Assembly: GCF_002923755.1 (NCBI RefSeq)
Contig: NZ_PGFZ01000001.1
Coordinates: 409,078-473,077, forward strand
From: Methylovulum psychrotolerans
GTDB lineage: Bacteria > Pseudomonadota > Gammaproteobacteria > Methylococcales > Methylomonadaceae
Direction: 5' to 3'
DNA: 64,000 bases
Part shown: in pieces, positions 1 to 8,275 of the stretch
How positions within the stretch are numbered: position 1 is the first letter of the stretch
How the letters are laid out: every line of letters starts with the position of its first letter
Position numbers and translations under genes: made by a program
Notes under the pieces: model-generated
Databases searched by the model: none
The model's input: the letters and a program-made list of their open reading frames with translations, nothing else
Told to the model about the DNA's origin: nothing

Positions 1-331
1 GCTAGCGCAGTGCTTGTTAATAATTTCATTAATAAACCTCGTTTGTTGTTATTATTCTTTTGGGTCTGCAACTGCTTAGATATAAAGCGCATTTAATTAG
101 CCACATGACGATGCGGACTTTAGCATAATTTTTATGAAGATTAAACGAATTAACGCGGTTTTTGCCATTCAAAACATCAAAAACCGTATTATTAATAGGG
201 ATTTAAGTGTGCCAAGCGTGTTGTCGCTCCCTTATCCGATAGCTGGATGGGGTCGGGTAAGTGCTATGGCGTTGGCGTTTCTCAAGCCGGAAATACGGTA
301 GTGGGTACGGTAGGGCGGGACAGGCAATAGG
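1..331. other. AT-rich intergenic stretch at the window edge
   Basis: I see no convincing gene here. The first 200 bases are AT-rich with short TTAATAA runs. Near the right end there are two ACGGTAG octamers (295-302 and 307-314) resembling the paired sites inside the mobile element further right. Confidence 0.5.
295..314 (+). repeat. Outlying pair of ACGGTAG(G/T) octamers
   Basis: ACGGTAGT at 295-302 and ACGGTAGG at 307-314, 12 bp apart start to start. That is the same spacing as the pair at the right end of the tRNA-Ser element (8848 and 8860). They lie outside the element, beyond the HAD gene, so they could be a relic of a related integration or chance. Confidence 0.35.
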
Positions 332-985
332 CTAGTGGTGTTGGTTGCTGCTGCTGGCAAAGTGCCTAAGGAGAAGAGGAAGTTGCGACATATCGTCAAA
401 CGGCACTCCGCTTCGGCAGGGTAAAGCGTCACCGTTGGGCATATATTGGAATGCAGCCATTCCTGCCGCCTCGGCTGCTTCAATCCCCACATCGCTATCC
501 TCTACAACCACGCATTGGCTGGGCATAAAGCCCATCGCGTTTGCTGCGTGTTGGAACAAACCCGGTTCGGGCTTCCAAGAGCCTACTTCATAGGAACTGA
601 AGATGTTGTCCCCAAAGTAAGGTGCGAGGCCGCTAATTTGCAGTGCCTGACGGATTTTTAAAAGCGGCCCGCTTGAAGCAATGCACTTAGGAAAGCTGAT
701 GTGTTCGAGCATTTCAAGCACACCCGGCATAGGTTTCAGCTCATGTGAAAACAGTTCCGCGACACGCTGGCGATAACGGGCTTCAAACGCGCTTGGCAGC
801 GTCTGGCAAAGCCGATGCTCAATATCTGTAAGAATTAAGGCTAATTTTTTGCCGCGATACCGCGCCGTCAATGACGCAACCGTATCATTTAGCTGTGGCA
901 GCAGATCAAGAAAGGCTTGATTGCAAATTCCCTCGCTGTCAATCAGTGTGCCGTCCAAATCAAAAATCACACAGATAGTGGTCAT
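332..985 (-). CDS. HAD-superfamily (subfamily IA) phosphatase
   Basis: A 217-residue haloacid-dehalogenase-type hydrolase, probably acting on a small phosphorylated metabolite in the cytoplasm. Motif I reads DLDGTLIDSEG at about residues 9-19. The motif II Ser/Thr is in IASSGP near 104, the motif III Lys in SWKPEPG near 136, and motif IV in VVVEDSDVGI near 160. A helical cap lies between motifs I and II, as in beta-phosphoglucomutase/YieH-type enzymes. The substrate cannot be told from sequence. The start ATG has no clear Shine-Dalgarno sequence. It is the host gene immediately outside the left attachment site of the integrated element, so before insertion it probably lay just beyond tRNA-Ser. 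Confidence 0.85.
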   Translation of the reverse strand: MTTICVIFDLDGTLIDSEGICNQAFLDLLPQLNDTVASLTARYRGKKLALILTDIEHRLCQTLPSAFEARYRQRVAELFSHELKPMPGVLEMLEHISFPKCIASSGPLLKIRQALQISGLAPYFGDNIFSSYEVGSWKPEPGLFQHAANAMGFMPSQCVVVEDSDVGIEAAEAAGMAAFQYMPNGDALPCRSGVPFDDMSQLPLLLRHFASSSNQHH

Positions 986-1226
986 GGCTTTATTGGGTTT
1001 TGGAAGCTGATAATGCCGTTTTATTTAAAGGCTTTTGGGCAGGCTAAGGATTTTTTCAATGGGAATGCGATTTTTTTGTACACTGATAGCAGTGTATATG
1101 ATAAAACGATTTTTAGTTTGGATTTGCAACAGGGCTGTTGCATAAGATAAAGGTGGGTGGGTAAAGCATGGGTTATAAACTTAACTATTATTCTTAACCA
1201 TAAAGATTAATAGCTTACATAATTAA

Positions 1227-1241
1227 ATGGCGGAGAGGCAG
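1227..1241. repeat. Left attachment site (attL core) of the tRNA-Ser element
   Basis: ATGGCGGAGAGGCAG here is an exact 15-bp copy of 8920-8934, which spans the 3' end of the tRNA-Ser gene. The flanking bases differ on both sides, so 15 bp is the full repeat. It lies 160 bp upstream of the integrase start. The core plus the next six bases forms a small inverted repeat (GGCGGA...TCCGCC, 1229-1247). Confidence 0.85.
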
Positions 1242-1364
1242 TCCGCCAAACTCATGAATCATTAAAAATCAAAACGTCTCAAAAAGCCATTGATTCATAA
1301 GCTTATATCAAATAGATTGTATCAGCTCTTATCATATATTATCATAAAATCCACTGCCCATAGT

Positions 1365-1385
1365 ACGGTAGGATAGCACGGTAGG
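1365..1385 (+). repeat. Left pair of ACGGTAGG sites (putative integrase arm sites)
   Basis: ACGGTAGG occurs at 1365-1372 and 1378-1385, between attL and the integrase start. The same octamer, in the same orientation and also paired, lies just inside the right end (8848-8855 and 8860-8867). Paired arm-type sites near both ends are expected for a P4-type tyrosine integrase. Binding is inferred. Confidence 0.5.
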
Positions 1386-1400
1386 ATTGATGGGGTAGAT

Positions 1401-2597
1401 ATGAAAAGAAACTCAAAAGTATTGACAGTCAAGAAAGTTGACTCTCTCAAAGAGCCGGGTTACTACGGTGACGGCGGCAACCTGTATTTGCAAATTAGCG
1501 GCACAGGCTCTAAGAGCTGGCTGTTTATCTATCGGCGTGAGGGAAAAAAACACGAAATAGGCTTAGGTGGCCTGTTTACCCTATCGTTAGCGGACGCGCG
1601 GGAAAAAGCAGAGGATTACCGCAAGCAATTACGCAAAGGCATAAACCCGCTGACAGAAAAACGCAAGGCCGACCAAGCCCGTTTGCTTGCCAAAACCAAA
1701 GCCATAACCTTCAAACAATGCGCGGAGCTTTTCATTCAGAAACACCAACACGAATTGAAGAACGACAAGCATATTCAGCAATGGCAAAACACCCTCAGAG
1801 ATTACGCTTTCCCTTTTATCGGTGACTTGCCCGTGTCAGTGATTGATACCGCCTTAATTATGGATTGCCTTAATCCTATATGGACAACCAAAAATGAGAC
1901 CGCTTCACGGGTACGCGGACGCATTGAACAGGTTCTGTCATGGGCAACGGTTAGCGGGTATCGCACGGGCGACAATCCGGCGCGGTGGCGCGGACACCTT
2001 GACAAGCTACTAGCCAAACCCAACAAGGTGCAAAACACCCGACACCACCCCGCCCTACCCTATGCCGACATGGCGGCTTTTATGTCCGAACTCAAACAGC
2101 AAGACAATTTAGCGGCGCGTTGCCTCGAATTCACCCTATTGACGGCGGCACGGACTAACGAAACCATAGGGGCAACATGGGGTGAAATCGACTTGGGGGC
2201 GAAAGTCTGGACAATCCCAGCGGAGCGGATGAAAGCCGATAAAGAGCATCTTGTGCCGTTGTCCGGCGCGTGTCTGGCTTTGCTCGAAGCCATGCAAGTG
2301 ATAAAGCAAAATGATTATGTTTTTGCTGGCGGACGCGGCGGCGGCTTAAGCAATATGGCAATGCTCAAACTACTGGAACGCATGGGGCGCAAAGGCTTGA
2401 CCGTCCACGGGTTCCGTTCCACGTTCAGGGATTGGGCGGCGGAAACCACCCACCATGAAAACTTTGTACTGGAAATGTGCCTGGCCCATACGATTAAGAA
2501 CCAAGCGGAGGCGGCTTATCGGCGTGGTGATTTGCTGGAAAAACGGCTTAACATCATGAATGAATGGGCGGGGTTTTGTAATGGGGCGGAGGAGTGA
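1401..2597 (+). CDS. int: P4-type tyrosine site-specific integrase
   Basis: A 398-residue tyrosine recombinase that presumably catalyses insertion and excision at the tRNA-Ser att sites. The N-terminus (about 1-85; EPGYYGDGGNLYLQI, GLGGLFTLSLADAREKA) is the DUF4102 arm-binding domain of P4-like integrases. A SAM-like core-binding domain follows (about 105-185), then the catalytic domain. The catalytic Arg is in TAARTNE near 248, the second box reads HGFRSTFRDWA near 335, and the Tyr is in EAAYRRGD near 375. The start is ATG 1401 after GGGGTAG. It lies 160 bp inside attL and its stop overlaps the next gene by one base. Confidence 0.95.
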   Translation: MKRNSKVLTVKKVDSLKEPGYYGDGGNLYLQISGTGSKSWLFIYRREGKKHEIGLGGLFTLSLADAREKAEDYRKQLRKGINPLTEKRKADQARLLAKTKAITFKQCAELFIQKHQHELKNDKHIQQWQNTLRDYAFPFIGDLPVSVIDTALIMDCLNPIWTTKNETASRVRGRIEQVLSWATVSGYRTGDNPARWRGHLDKLLAKPNKVQNTRHHPALPYADMAAFMSELKQQDNLAARCLEFTLLTAARTNETIGATWGEIDLGAKVWTIPAERMKADKEHLVPLSGACLALLEAMQVIKQNDYVFAGGRGGGLSNMAMLKLLERMGRKGLTVHGFRSTFRDWAAETTHHENFVLEMCLAHTIKNQAEAAYRRGDLLEKRLNIMNEWAGFCNGAEE

Positions 2598-3403
2598 TGG
2601 AATTTGTTAGCCTAGATGACGTGCTTAACAGCATGGCCGATTGCGTAACCGTAAGCCCTAGGGTTGATGCCGACGAAGCCGCCGAGCTGAAATTTTCCAA
2701 AGTGGCGGCAACTTTTCATGAGGTATTGCACAATTTCCCTGACTTGCGCCCAAAATGGATGGAACGTCATAAAGAAACGGGCAGATACTTACAGAATGAT
2801 GCCGTTTGTGACGAAGGGATGAAAATGCTAATACACATGGCGGGCTGGTATCAACGTGAGTCCACACTTAGGGCAGAGACCCATAGAGCCGAACAGCGTT
2901 ATATTGACCATCGTCTGGCATTTTTGCGGGCAATGCCCTCGCTTGACGACCACGAGAAGGAAGAGCTTTCTGTTCTCCAGCACAGAGAAATACCCAAAAA
3001 GATAGCAGTGGGGCCGGGGCGAGATATACACAGCGGGCAATACAGGATGGATAAGTTTTTTCGCCGTTGGCAAATAGGCTTTGACCGCACCGCGCTGGTT
3101 GCATTCCTCAATCAGTACGGTATTAACCATACTTTGGGAGGTGGTAGCGGATCGGAAAAGAAGCCCACCACCGTTACAGGTGGTGATACCTACAATTTGA
3201 GGGAGGCTAGTTTTAATGCTTGGCTTGAAGAGTCAAAAGTAGACATAACTGTTTTAAAGGTAAAAACAATTTTTGAACAGATGGCGCAAACAAACGGGGA
3301 GTTGTGGAAAATCAATCTTAATTCTTTTAGGACGGAATTCTGGGGCAGATACGCAGACACGCACGGGATAAAAAAGAAGGCTGGACGGCCAAGCAACAAG
3401 TGA
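2597..3403 (+). CDS. Unknown protein overlapping the integrase
   Basis: A 268-residue protein I do not recognise. It is probably translationally coupled to int: ATG 2597 shares its A with the int stop TGA. A GTG at 2594 is an alternative start. It has no signal peptide or membrane segment. The middle part (about 80-135) is charged and helical (RAETHRAEQRYIDHR, DDHEKEELSVLQHRE). A Gly/Ser/Thr-rich hinge (TLGGGSGSEKKPTTVTGG) lies near 200, and the C-terminus is basic (KKKAGRPSNK). It occupies the interval next to int that in P4-type satellites often holds accessory or anti-phage genes. That role is a positional inference only. A terminator follows. Confidence 0.75.
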   Translation: MEFVSLDDVLNSMADCVTVSPRVDADEAAELKFSKVAATFHEVLHNFPDLRPKWMERHKETGRYLQNDAVCDEGMKMLIHMAGWYQRESTLRAETHRAEQRYIDHRLAFLRAMPSLDDHEKEELSVLQHREIPKKIAVGPGRDIHSGQYRMDKFFRRWQIGFDRTALVAFLNQYGINHTLGGGSGSEKKPTTVTGGDTYNLREASFNAWLEESKVDITVLKVKTIFEQMAQTNGELWKINLNSFRTEFWGRYADTHGIKKKAGRPSNK

Positions 3404-3416
3404 AAATGAAGGAATT

Positions 3417-3500
3417 AATTATAGGGGCGAAAAGCCCCTTTTTTGTGCCATCAGGAAAATTAAGGCCGTAAATTATAGGGAATTATAGAAATTATAGGGA
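3417..3500 (+). repeat. AATTATAGGG direct repeats (iteron-like)
   Basis: AATTATAGGGG at 3417-3427, then three near-tandem copies: AATTATAGGG (3471-3480), AATTATAGAA (3481-3490) and ATTATAGGG (3491-3499). They sit between the unknown gene and the AlpA-type regulator. Such clustered short repeats could be operator sites or replication-origin iterons for the element's primase. Only the repetition is observed. Confidence 0.5.
3424..3444 (+). terminator. Rho-independent terminator after int and the unknown gene
   Basis: GGGGC-GAAAA-GCCCC followed by six T residues, 20 bp downstream of the stop of the unknown ORF. It would end the int transcript before the AlpA operon. Confidence 0.8.
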
Positions 3501-3519
3501 CGGCTGTTTTCTATATTTT

Positions 3520-3544
3520 TTGATACTAATCAATTAGTTATAAT
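3520..3544 (+). promoter_or_regulatory. Candidate promoter/operator of the AlpA operon
   Basis: A perfect -10-like TATAAT at 3539-3544 is preceded directly by the inverted repeat ACTAAT-CA-ATTAGT (3525-3538). This would put an operator in the promoter spacer. A TTGATA at 3520-3525 is only 13 bp upstream, too close for a normal -35 box, so the promoter may need an activator or be repressed here. It lies 37 bp upstream of the AlpA-type gene. Confidence 0.45.
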
Positions 3545-3580
3545 GTCAAAAAATCTCAGACAACAGCAGAAGGTAAAAAA

Positions 3581-3763
3581 ATGCAAATTGTTAGACCCAA
3601 GGCCGTATGCCAAACATTAGGAATCTCAATGGCCACGTTTTGGCGATTGGTAAAAGATGAAAAACTGGCAACTGTAAAAATAAGCAAACGTGCTACTGGC
3701 GTGATGCAGTCCGAGCTTGACCGCTTCCTTACCGACATTCAGAGCGCGGGCGGTGCTGCATGA
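3581..3763 (+). CDS. AlpA-type helix-turn-helix regulator
   Basis: A 60-residue DNA-binding protein of the AlpA/excisionase-like winged helix type. The pattern LGISMATFWRLVKDEKLATVKISKRATGV is typical, with the recognition helix at about residues 14-24 and the wing basic segment at 32-40. AlpA-family proteins in P4-like elements activate int expression or act as excision factors and operon regulators. A clear ribosome site (AGAAGG) precedes ATG 3581. The stop overlaps the next reading frame (ATGA at 3760). I infer that it controls the replication operon downstream, the int gene, or both. Confidence 0.85.
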   Translation: MQIVRPKAVCQTLGISMATFWRLVKDEKLATVKISKRATGVMQSELDRFLTDIQSAGGAA

Positions 3764-4353
3764 TCGGTACAACGCACAACAGGAATGCCAAGGTTTTACC
3801 ATCGTTTAACGCCGGAACAATAGCAATATTTAGGCAAGGGTACGAAAATCGGGCGGACGGCTTGACACCGCCACGGCTATTACTGGACAATCGCTACACT
3901 GTCAGTGCATTGCTGGTAGTCGGGCGTAGGAACCCGTTTGGAACAGGCGAAAATTCGCCACAGCCCATTGTGGCTTTTTTATGCCCTTCATTTAGGCTGG
4001 CTTTGCGCCGCCTATTCATTATGGTGGGATTGTTTGGGCAGCCGAAAGGCTGGCCGCACCTGTTCGCGGTATTCCTACACCCACTCAATCCCGCCACCCA
4101 TGCCGTAGGAAGCATGGGCGGCGGTTATCCCTTCTTAGAACAGGATTCACCGCATGAACCCACAAGACACCCACGCCCAAAATCCGCCTACCCAAGGCCA
4201 AGCCGCCCCAAACCCTCCACCTCGCACCCGCGAGAACCCAGCCGCCGACAAACAGGGCTTAGGGATACCCAAAACCTGCACGGCCTGTTCCTTGCCGTTT
4301 TGCGTTCCGCCCTTCACCCTGAAGAATGCAGAACGCAAAACCAACAGGCATAA
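3760..4353 (+). CDS. Ash-like leader ORF of P4-type elements
   Basis: A 197-codon frame coupled to the AlpA stop by ATGA. Its middle (about 70-125) has the pattern I associate with the Ash family of P4-like prophages: SPQPIVAFLC, then RRLFIMVG, GQPKGWP, and ATHAVGSM. In P4 this region sits between the regulator and primase and is also transcribed as a structured immunity RNA, so conservation may be at RNA level. The C-terminal third (Pro/Arg-rich, KSAYPRPSRPKPS) is doubtful as protein. A second frame, 4154-4366, starts at an ATG preceded by AGGA and could be used instead. A strong hairpin terminator follows immediately. Confidence 0.5.
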   Translation: MIGTTHNRNAKVLPSFNAGTIAIFRQGYENRADGLTPPRLLLDNRYTVSALLVVGRRNPFGTGENSPQPIVAFLCPSFRLALRRLFIMVGLFGQPKGWPHLFAVFLHPLNPATHAVGSMGGGYPFLEQDSPHEPTRHPRPKSAYPRPSRPKPSTSHPREPSRRQTGLRDTQNLHGLFLAVLRSALHPEECRTQNQQA

Positions 4354-4387
4354 AAAAGCCCACTAATCGGATAATTAGCGGGCTTTT
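4354..4387. terminator. Bidirectional hairpin terminator before the primase
   Basis: AAAAGCCCACTAAT and ATTAGCGGGCTTTT pair over 14 positions with one A/C mismatch, and the right arm ends in a T run. It separates the Ash-like leader from the primase, the position where P4-type elements control read-through into replication genes. Confidence 0.75.
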
Positions 4388-4475
4388 GTGTGCGGTAACA
4401 GCAATCAATCAGCAGGGTTAATAATACCCGATTGCCAAGCCGTGCGCCACCCGCGTAATGCAAGGGTAAACCAAC

Positions 4476-4826
4476 ATGAGCAAACAAAACTATAGCCGAC
4501 CATCAGGGCTACCCATAAACCAACGGCGGCACACCCGCCCATTGAACGCCGACCATATCCGGCAAACCCTAAGCCCGGCGGATTTTTACCGCCACGAACT
4601 GCCCGGCGCACCGCTAAAAAAACACGGCTGGAACGACGGCGGTTTATGCCCGTTCCATGACGACAACAGGGCGGGCAGTTTTCGCGTCAATCTGGAGACA
4701 GGCGCGTTTAAATGCTTTTCATGTGGCGTGGGGGGCGGTGATGTGATCGCCTTCACCATGAGCCTGTACGGGCTTAAATTTACCGATGCGCTGGCAAAGC
4801 TGGCGGACGATTGGGGGCTTTTATGA
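4476..4826 (+). CDS. CHC2 zinc-finger primase subunit (DnaG-like N-domain)
   Basis: A 116-residue protein built around a DnaG-type CHC2 zinc finger: CPFHDDNRAGSF near 60-71, then FKCFSCGVGGG near 81-91, and the helix DVIAFTMSLYGLKFTDALAKL. The ligands C-x2-H and C-x2-C are intact. Such stand-alone zinc domains recognise template DNA and work with a separate TOPRIM/helicase protein, here encoded directly downstream with an ATGA overlap. The first 45 residues are basic and probably disordered. Together the pair should prime and initiate replication of the element. Confidence 0.9.
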   Translation: MSKQNYSRPSGLPINQRRHTRPLNADHIRQTLSPADFYRHELPGAPLKKHGWNDGGLCPFHDDNRAGSFRVNLETGAFKCFSCGVGGGDVIAFTMSLYGLKFTDALAKLADDWGLL

Positions 4827-6940
4827 GCGGCATACCCAAAATTTATAAGGGCAAGCCCTTAATCCACGCATGGCCTTATCGTGACCGCCAAGGCGAAATT
4901 ATCGGGATTGTTGGCAGGTATCAGGACGGCAGCGGCAAGAAAGACATCGTGCCATTTTTTAAACGCAGCAGTTCCGGTTGGGCGGCGGGCGCACCTGATG
5001 ACCCGCGCCCTTTGTTTGGGCTGGACAGGCTGGAAAAACAACCGAAAGACAAAGCCGTTATGATTCCTGAGGGCGAGAAACCAGCGGCGGCATTGCAGGG
5101 GCTTGGTGTTTGCGCGGTCACTTCCCTAGGCGGCGCAAACGCGGCAAACAACACCGATTGGACACCGTTCAATGGTATCAAGACCGTTTATATTGTGCCT
5201 GACAATGACAAACCGGGCGAACACTACGCGCAAACCGTTTACAGGGCGTTAATGGCCTTGGACTCACCGCCGACCGTTAAAATAATTCGGCTGGAAGGCT
5301 TGCCGGACGGCGGCGATATTGTGGACTGGTTGCAAAACTACGCGCCGGATTGGGATGGTTACGCGCCATTTCCGGCGGATTCGACCGCGTGGGCCATGGC
5401 TGAATTACAGGCCAAGGTAAAAAATGCCGAACCCGTGCCGGGCGATTGGGCAACAATTGACGATGGCCTGCCAAGCGGTTGGCCAGAACCCATTGAGATA
5501 AAGGCGGATTTAAAGCCGGTTGCACCTTTTCCATTGGATGCGTTGCCCGATGCCTTTAGGGCTTGGGTTGCGGACATTGCGCACCGGATGCAATGCCCGC
5601 CCGACTATGTAGCCGTGGCGGCAATAATTGCCCTGTCCGCCGTTGTCGGCAAGAAAGGCTTGATCAAACCCAAATCAAAAGATGACTGGACGGTTAGCCC
5701 AAACCTCTGGGGACTGAATATCGGACGACCAAGCGTCATGAAGACCCCCGCCGCCAATGAAGCCATGAAGCCGCTGAACTGGCTGGAAATCACGGCTAAG
5801 GAAGCGTTTAAACAGGCATTAGAAGCCAATGAGGTGGAGCAGTTCATTAATAAGGGTGGCCGCGAATTGGCAGAGAAACAGGCAAAGGAATTGATCAAGG
5901 CCAAGAAATTTGACGATGCAAGGCGGTTGCTGGTTGATAACCCGTCGGAATCCGACAAGCCCACACGCCGCCGCTATATCATCAATGATACGACCATAGA
6001 AAAACTGGGTGAGTTGCTTAATGAAAACCCCAATGGCTTACTACTGTATCGGGACGAAATCAGCGGCTGGCTAAAGACGATTGATCGCGAGGATCGCAGC
6101 AATGACCGCGCCTTTTATATCGAGGCTTTCAATGGCTTGGGTTCTTATACATTTGACCGCATAGGGCGTGGAACAATCGACATCAGTAGCGTTTGCCTAT
6201 CAATTTTGGGCAATATCCAGCCGGGGGTGTTGCGCCCTTATCTTAATGATGCGAAAAATGGCACTGCAAGCGATGACGGCATGATCCAACGGTTCCAGCT
6301 AATGGTGTGGCCTGACTTGGGCGATTGGCGGCACATTGACCAATGGCCGGATAATTCCGCCAAGGATGCCGCCGCAGATGTTTTCACCCGGCTTAATGAT
6401 TGGGAAGGGTACATGGAAGCCGCACGGTTCAGCGAAGATGGGCAAAAAGCGTTTGACGCTTGGTTTTGCAGGCTTCACGAAGAATTGAGGGCGGATGACA
6501 TCCACCCCGCGATTGAATCACACCTTGGCAAATACAAGTCAATGATGCCAAGCCTTGCCGTACTTGTTCACTTGGCTGATGACCCTTATCACGGCGACAC
6601 AGTGGGCATTGACGCGGTAAAAAAGGCTATGGCTTGGTGCGATTACCTTAAAACCCACATGTTGCGGGTTTACGGTTCCGCACTTGACCCCGTGGATGCC
6701 AATGCAAAAACCATTCTGGCCAAAATCGGATCGGGAAAATTGCCGGACTGGTTTGGGACGGGGGATGTGAAGCGCGGCGGCTGGACGGGGCTTGACACAT
6801 TGGATGCAATTAAAGCGGCGTTGGCGCGGCTGGTTGATTACGGATGGCTTCGGGAACACAGGCAGCCCGGAGGCACATTAGGCGGGAGGCCTTCCGTAAA
6901 ATATGCAATACACCCGAAATTTCAAAAACGCGCCAGTTAA
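4823..6940 (+). CDS. TOPRIM-DUF3987 primase/helicase-like replication protein
   Basis: A 705-residue replication protein of the element. I choose ATG 4823, which overlaps the zinc-finger gene stop (ATGA), over TTG 4811. The N-terminal 180 residues hold a TOPRIM-like fold: VMIPEGEKPAAAL carries the catalytic Glu near 83, and VYIVPDNDKPGEHYA the DxD-like acidic pair near 127. A DUF3987 region follows from about 250 (PDAFRAWVADIAHRMQCPPD, LNIGRPSVMKTPA, LLLYRDEISGWLKTID); GRPSVMKT resembles a P-loop and RDEISGW a Walker B. The C-terminus (640-705) looks like a winged helix (LARLVDYGWLREHRQPGG). This architecture recurs in P4-like islands. Confidence 0.85.
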   Translation: MSGIPKIYKGKPLIHAWPYRDRQGEIIGIVGRYQDGSGKKDIVPFFKRSSSGWAAGAPDDPRPLFGLDRLEKQPKDKAVMIPEGEKPAAALQGLGVCAVTSLGGANAANNTDWTPFNGIKTVYIVPDNDKPGEHYAQTVYRALMALDSPPTVKIIRLEGLPDGGDIVDWLQNYAPDWDGYAPFPADSTAWAMAELQAKVKNAEPVPGDWATIDDGLPSGWPEPIEIKADLKPVAPFPLDALPDAFRAWVADIAHRMQCPPDYVAVAAIIALSAVVGKKGLIKPKSKDDWTVSPNLWGLNIGRPSVMKTPAANEAMKPLNWLEITAKEAFKQALEANEVEQFINKGGRELAEKQAKELIKAKKFDDARRLLVDNPSESDKPTRRRYIINDTTIEKLGELLNENPNGLLLYRDEISGWLKTIDREDRSNDRAFYIEAFNGLGSYTFDRIGRGTIDISSVCLSILGNIQPGVLRPYLNDAKNGTASDDGMIQRFQLMVWPDLGDWRHIDQWPDNSAKDAAADVFTRLNDWEGYMEAARFSEDGQKAFDAWFCRLHEELRADDIHPAIESHLGKYKSMMPSLAVLVHLADDPYHGDTVGIDAVKKAMAWCDYLKTHMLRVYGSALDPVDANAKTILAKIGSGKLPDWFGTGDVKRGGWTGLDTLDAIKAALARLVDYGWLREHRQPGGTLGGRPSVKYAIHPKFQKRAS

Positions 6941-6943
6941 GAG

Positions 6944-6983
6944 CCTACCAAACCTACCAAACCAGTAAAGTAGGTTTAGTAGG
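6944..6983. terminator. Inverted repeat after the primase/helicase gene
   Basis: CCTACCAAACCTAC (6944-6957) pairs with GTAGGTTTAGTAGG (6970-6983) with one mismatch, a few bases after the stop. There is no T tract, so it may be a 3' stabiliser or a protein site rather than a classical terminator. The rest of the gap to 7184 shows no gene. Confidence 0.4.
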
Positions 6984-7184
6984 GGCATACCCCGCACATT
7001 TCCAGAAAAATCATATTTAAGGCCGGACATTCCGGCAAGGATTTACAGAATGAATGGCATGGCGGCACTTAGGCGACGCGCCAGCAAACCCGTGAAGTGC
7101 GGTAATTTTTAAAAGTATTAGGTTTAACTTATACTACCTAGAAATTATCCATCATCCTTTTAATTGGGCTTTCAGGAATTTTAA

Positions 7185-8189
7185 ATGAAAAAATCATTTT
7201 GGGCTTTAGTGTGCATTTTTGCAATCAGCGGTTTAACCGGATGTTTTCCGAAAAATGAAACTCACCCAAACTTTGCCGACCCAATGCTTGATCAAGCACA
7301 TAATACACAGGCTTCCTTAAAGATAACGGAAGCAGAAAGAGATAGAATTATTAAGAAAACCGGTTCAAGTGAAAGCTATTATTCAAAAGACTGCCCCATT
7401 TACCTTGCCTTTTGGCAACAAGCCGCCCAAGAAGGACAAGCCATTGCCCAAGGGCTTTTGGCGGGTTGTTATCTCAATGGCCAAGGAGTAGCCAAAGACA
7501 AAAACCAAGCGGCCATGTGGTATCGCAAGGCCGCCGAGCAGGGGAACGCTGATGCACAAAAAAACTTCAAAATTATATCTTATGCCGAAGCCGCCGAACA
7601 AGGAAATGCCGAAGCGCAATATAATTTAGGTATGGCGTATGCTAGAAATGAAGTGGTAAATGAAAGTGATAGATATGAAGCCATAGCGTGGTTTCACAAG
7701 TCGGCATCACAAAGGAATGTAAAAGCAATTTTTAGATTAACAAAAGTGTATTCGAGTGATCATAGTTTACCAGGCTGGCCATACCAATCTAAATATTGGT
7801 CTGATAGTCTTTACTGGCATCAAATTGCTGACGGACAGACCGGGTTTTTAGATATAAGTAATTGCGCATATAAAAACATACCAAAGATTAAAAAGCAATG
7901 GCTTGCCAAACACGAATCATTAACTCGAAAAAATATGTATTATTGGACAGCGAAACTGCTTGATTATTGCCCAACAGAAATATCAAACGCAAAAAAAGCT
8001 TGTAACTATTTAGGCATCACAGATGAATATTGCGATAAGCGAATTGATTTTTTTACGCGAGGCCAATTAGTATTGGAGAAAATGTCGGATGATACTAATG
8101 ATATTTATTTTAATGATGATAATACAATAAAAAAATATCAGATAAATTATGATGTTCCTCGGATTGCTGATATGCCTTGGTATGAATGA
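7185..8189 (+). CDS. Sel1-repeat lipoprotein (element cargo)
   Basis: A 334-residue exported lipoprotein. A signal peptide ends in the lipobox LTGC at residues 17-20. Sel1-like TPR repeats cover about 70-180 (AQGLLAGCYLNGQGVAKDKNQA, MWYRKAAEQGNADAQ, EAAEQGNAEAQYNLGMAYA). The C-terminal 150 residues match no family I know and contain several Cys. Base composition changes inside the gene: 7441-7500 is 52% GC but 8101-8160 is 17% by direct count, suggesting a recombinant origin. It stands alone between the replication genes and the right end, the usual place for cargo. Sel1 proteins scaffold protein contacts at the envelope; the function here is unknown. Confidence 0.8.
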   Translation: MKKSFWALVCIFAISGLTGCFPKNETHPNFADPMLDQAHNTQASLKITEAERDRIIKKTGSSESYYSKDCPIYLAFWQQAAQEGQAIAQGLLAGCYLNGQGVAKDKNQAAMWYRKAAEQGNADAQKNFKIISYAEAAEQGNAEAQYNLGMAYARNEVVNESDRYEAIAWFHKSASQRNVKAIFRLTKVYSSDHSLPGWPYQSKYWSDSLYWHQIADGQTGFLDISNCAYKNIPKIKKQWLAKHESLTRKNMYYWTAKLLDYCPTEISNAKKACNYLGITDEYCDKRIDFFTRGQLVLEKMSDDTNDIYFNDDNTIKKYQINYDVPRIADMPWYE

Positions 8190-8275
8190 AGTCTTAAGTA
8201 AAGGGAGTATATAAGTTACTGACCTATTAAAGAATGTCGGCAACGGGCAAATTTTGGCTCATAGGAGGCCCATAA

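Noticed and set aside
3520..3525. TTGATA as a -35 box of the AlpA promoter
   Set aside because: Only 13 bp separate it from TATAAT, too short for a standard sigma-70 promoter.
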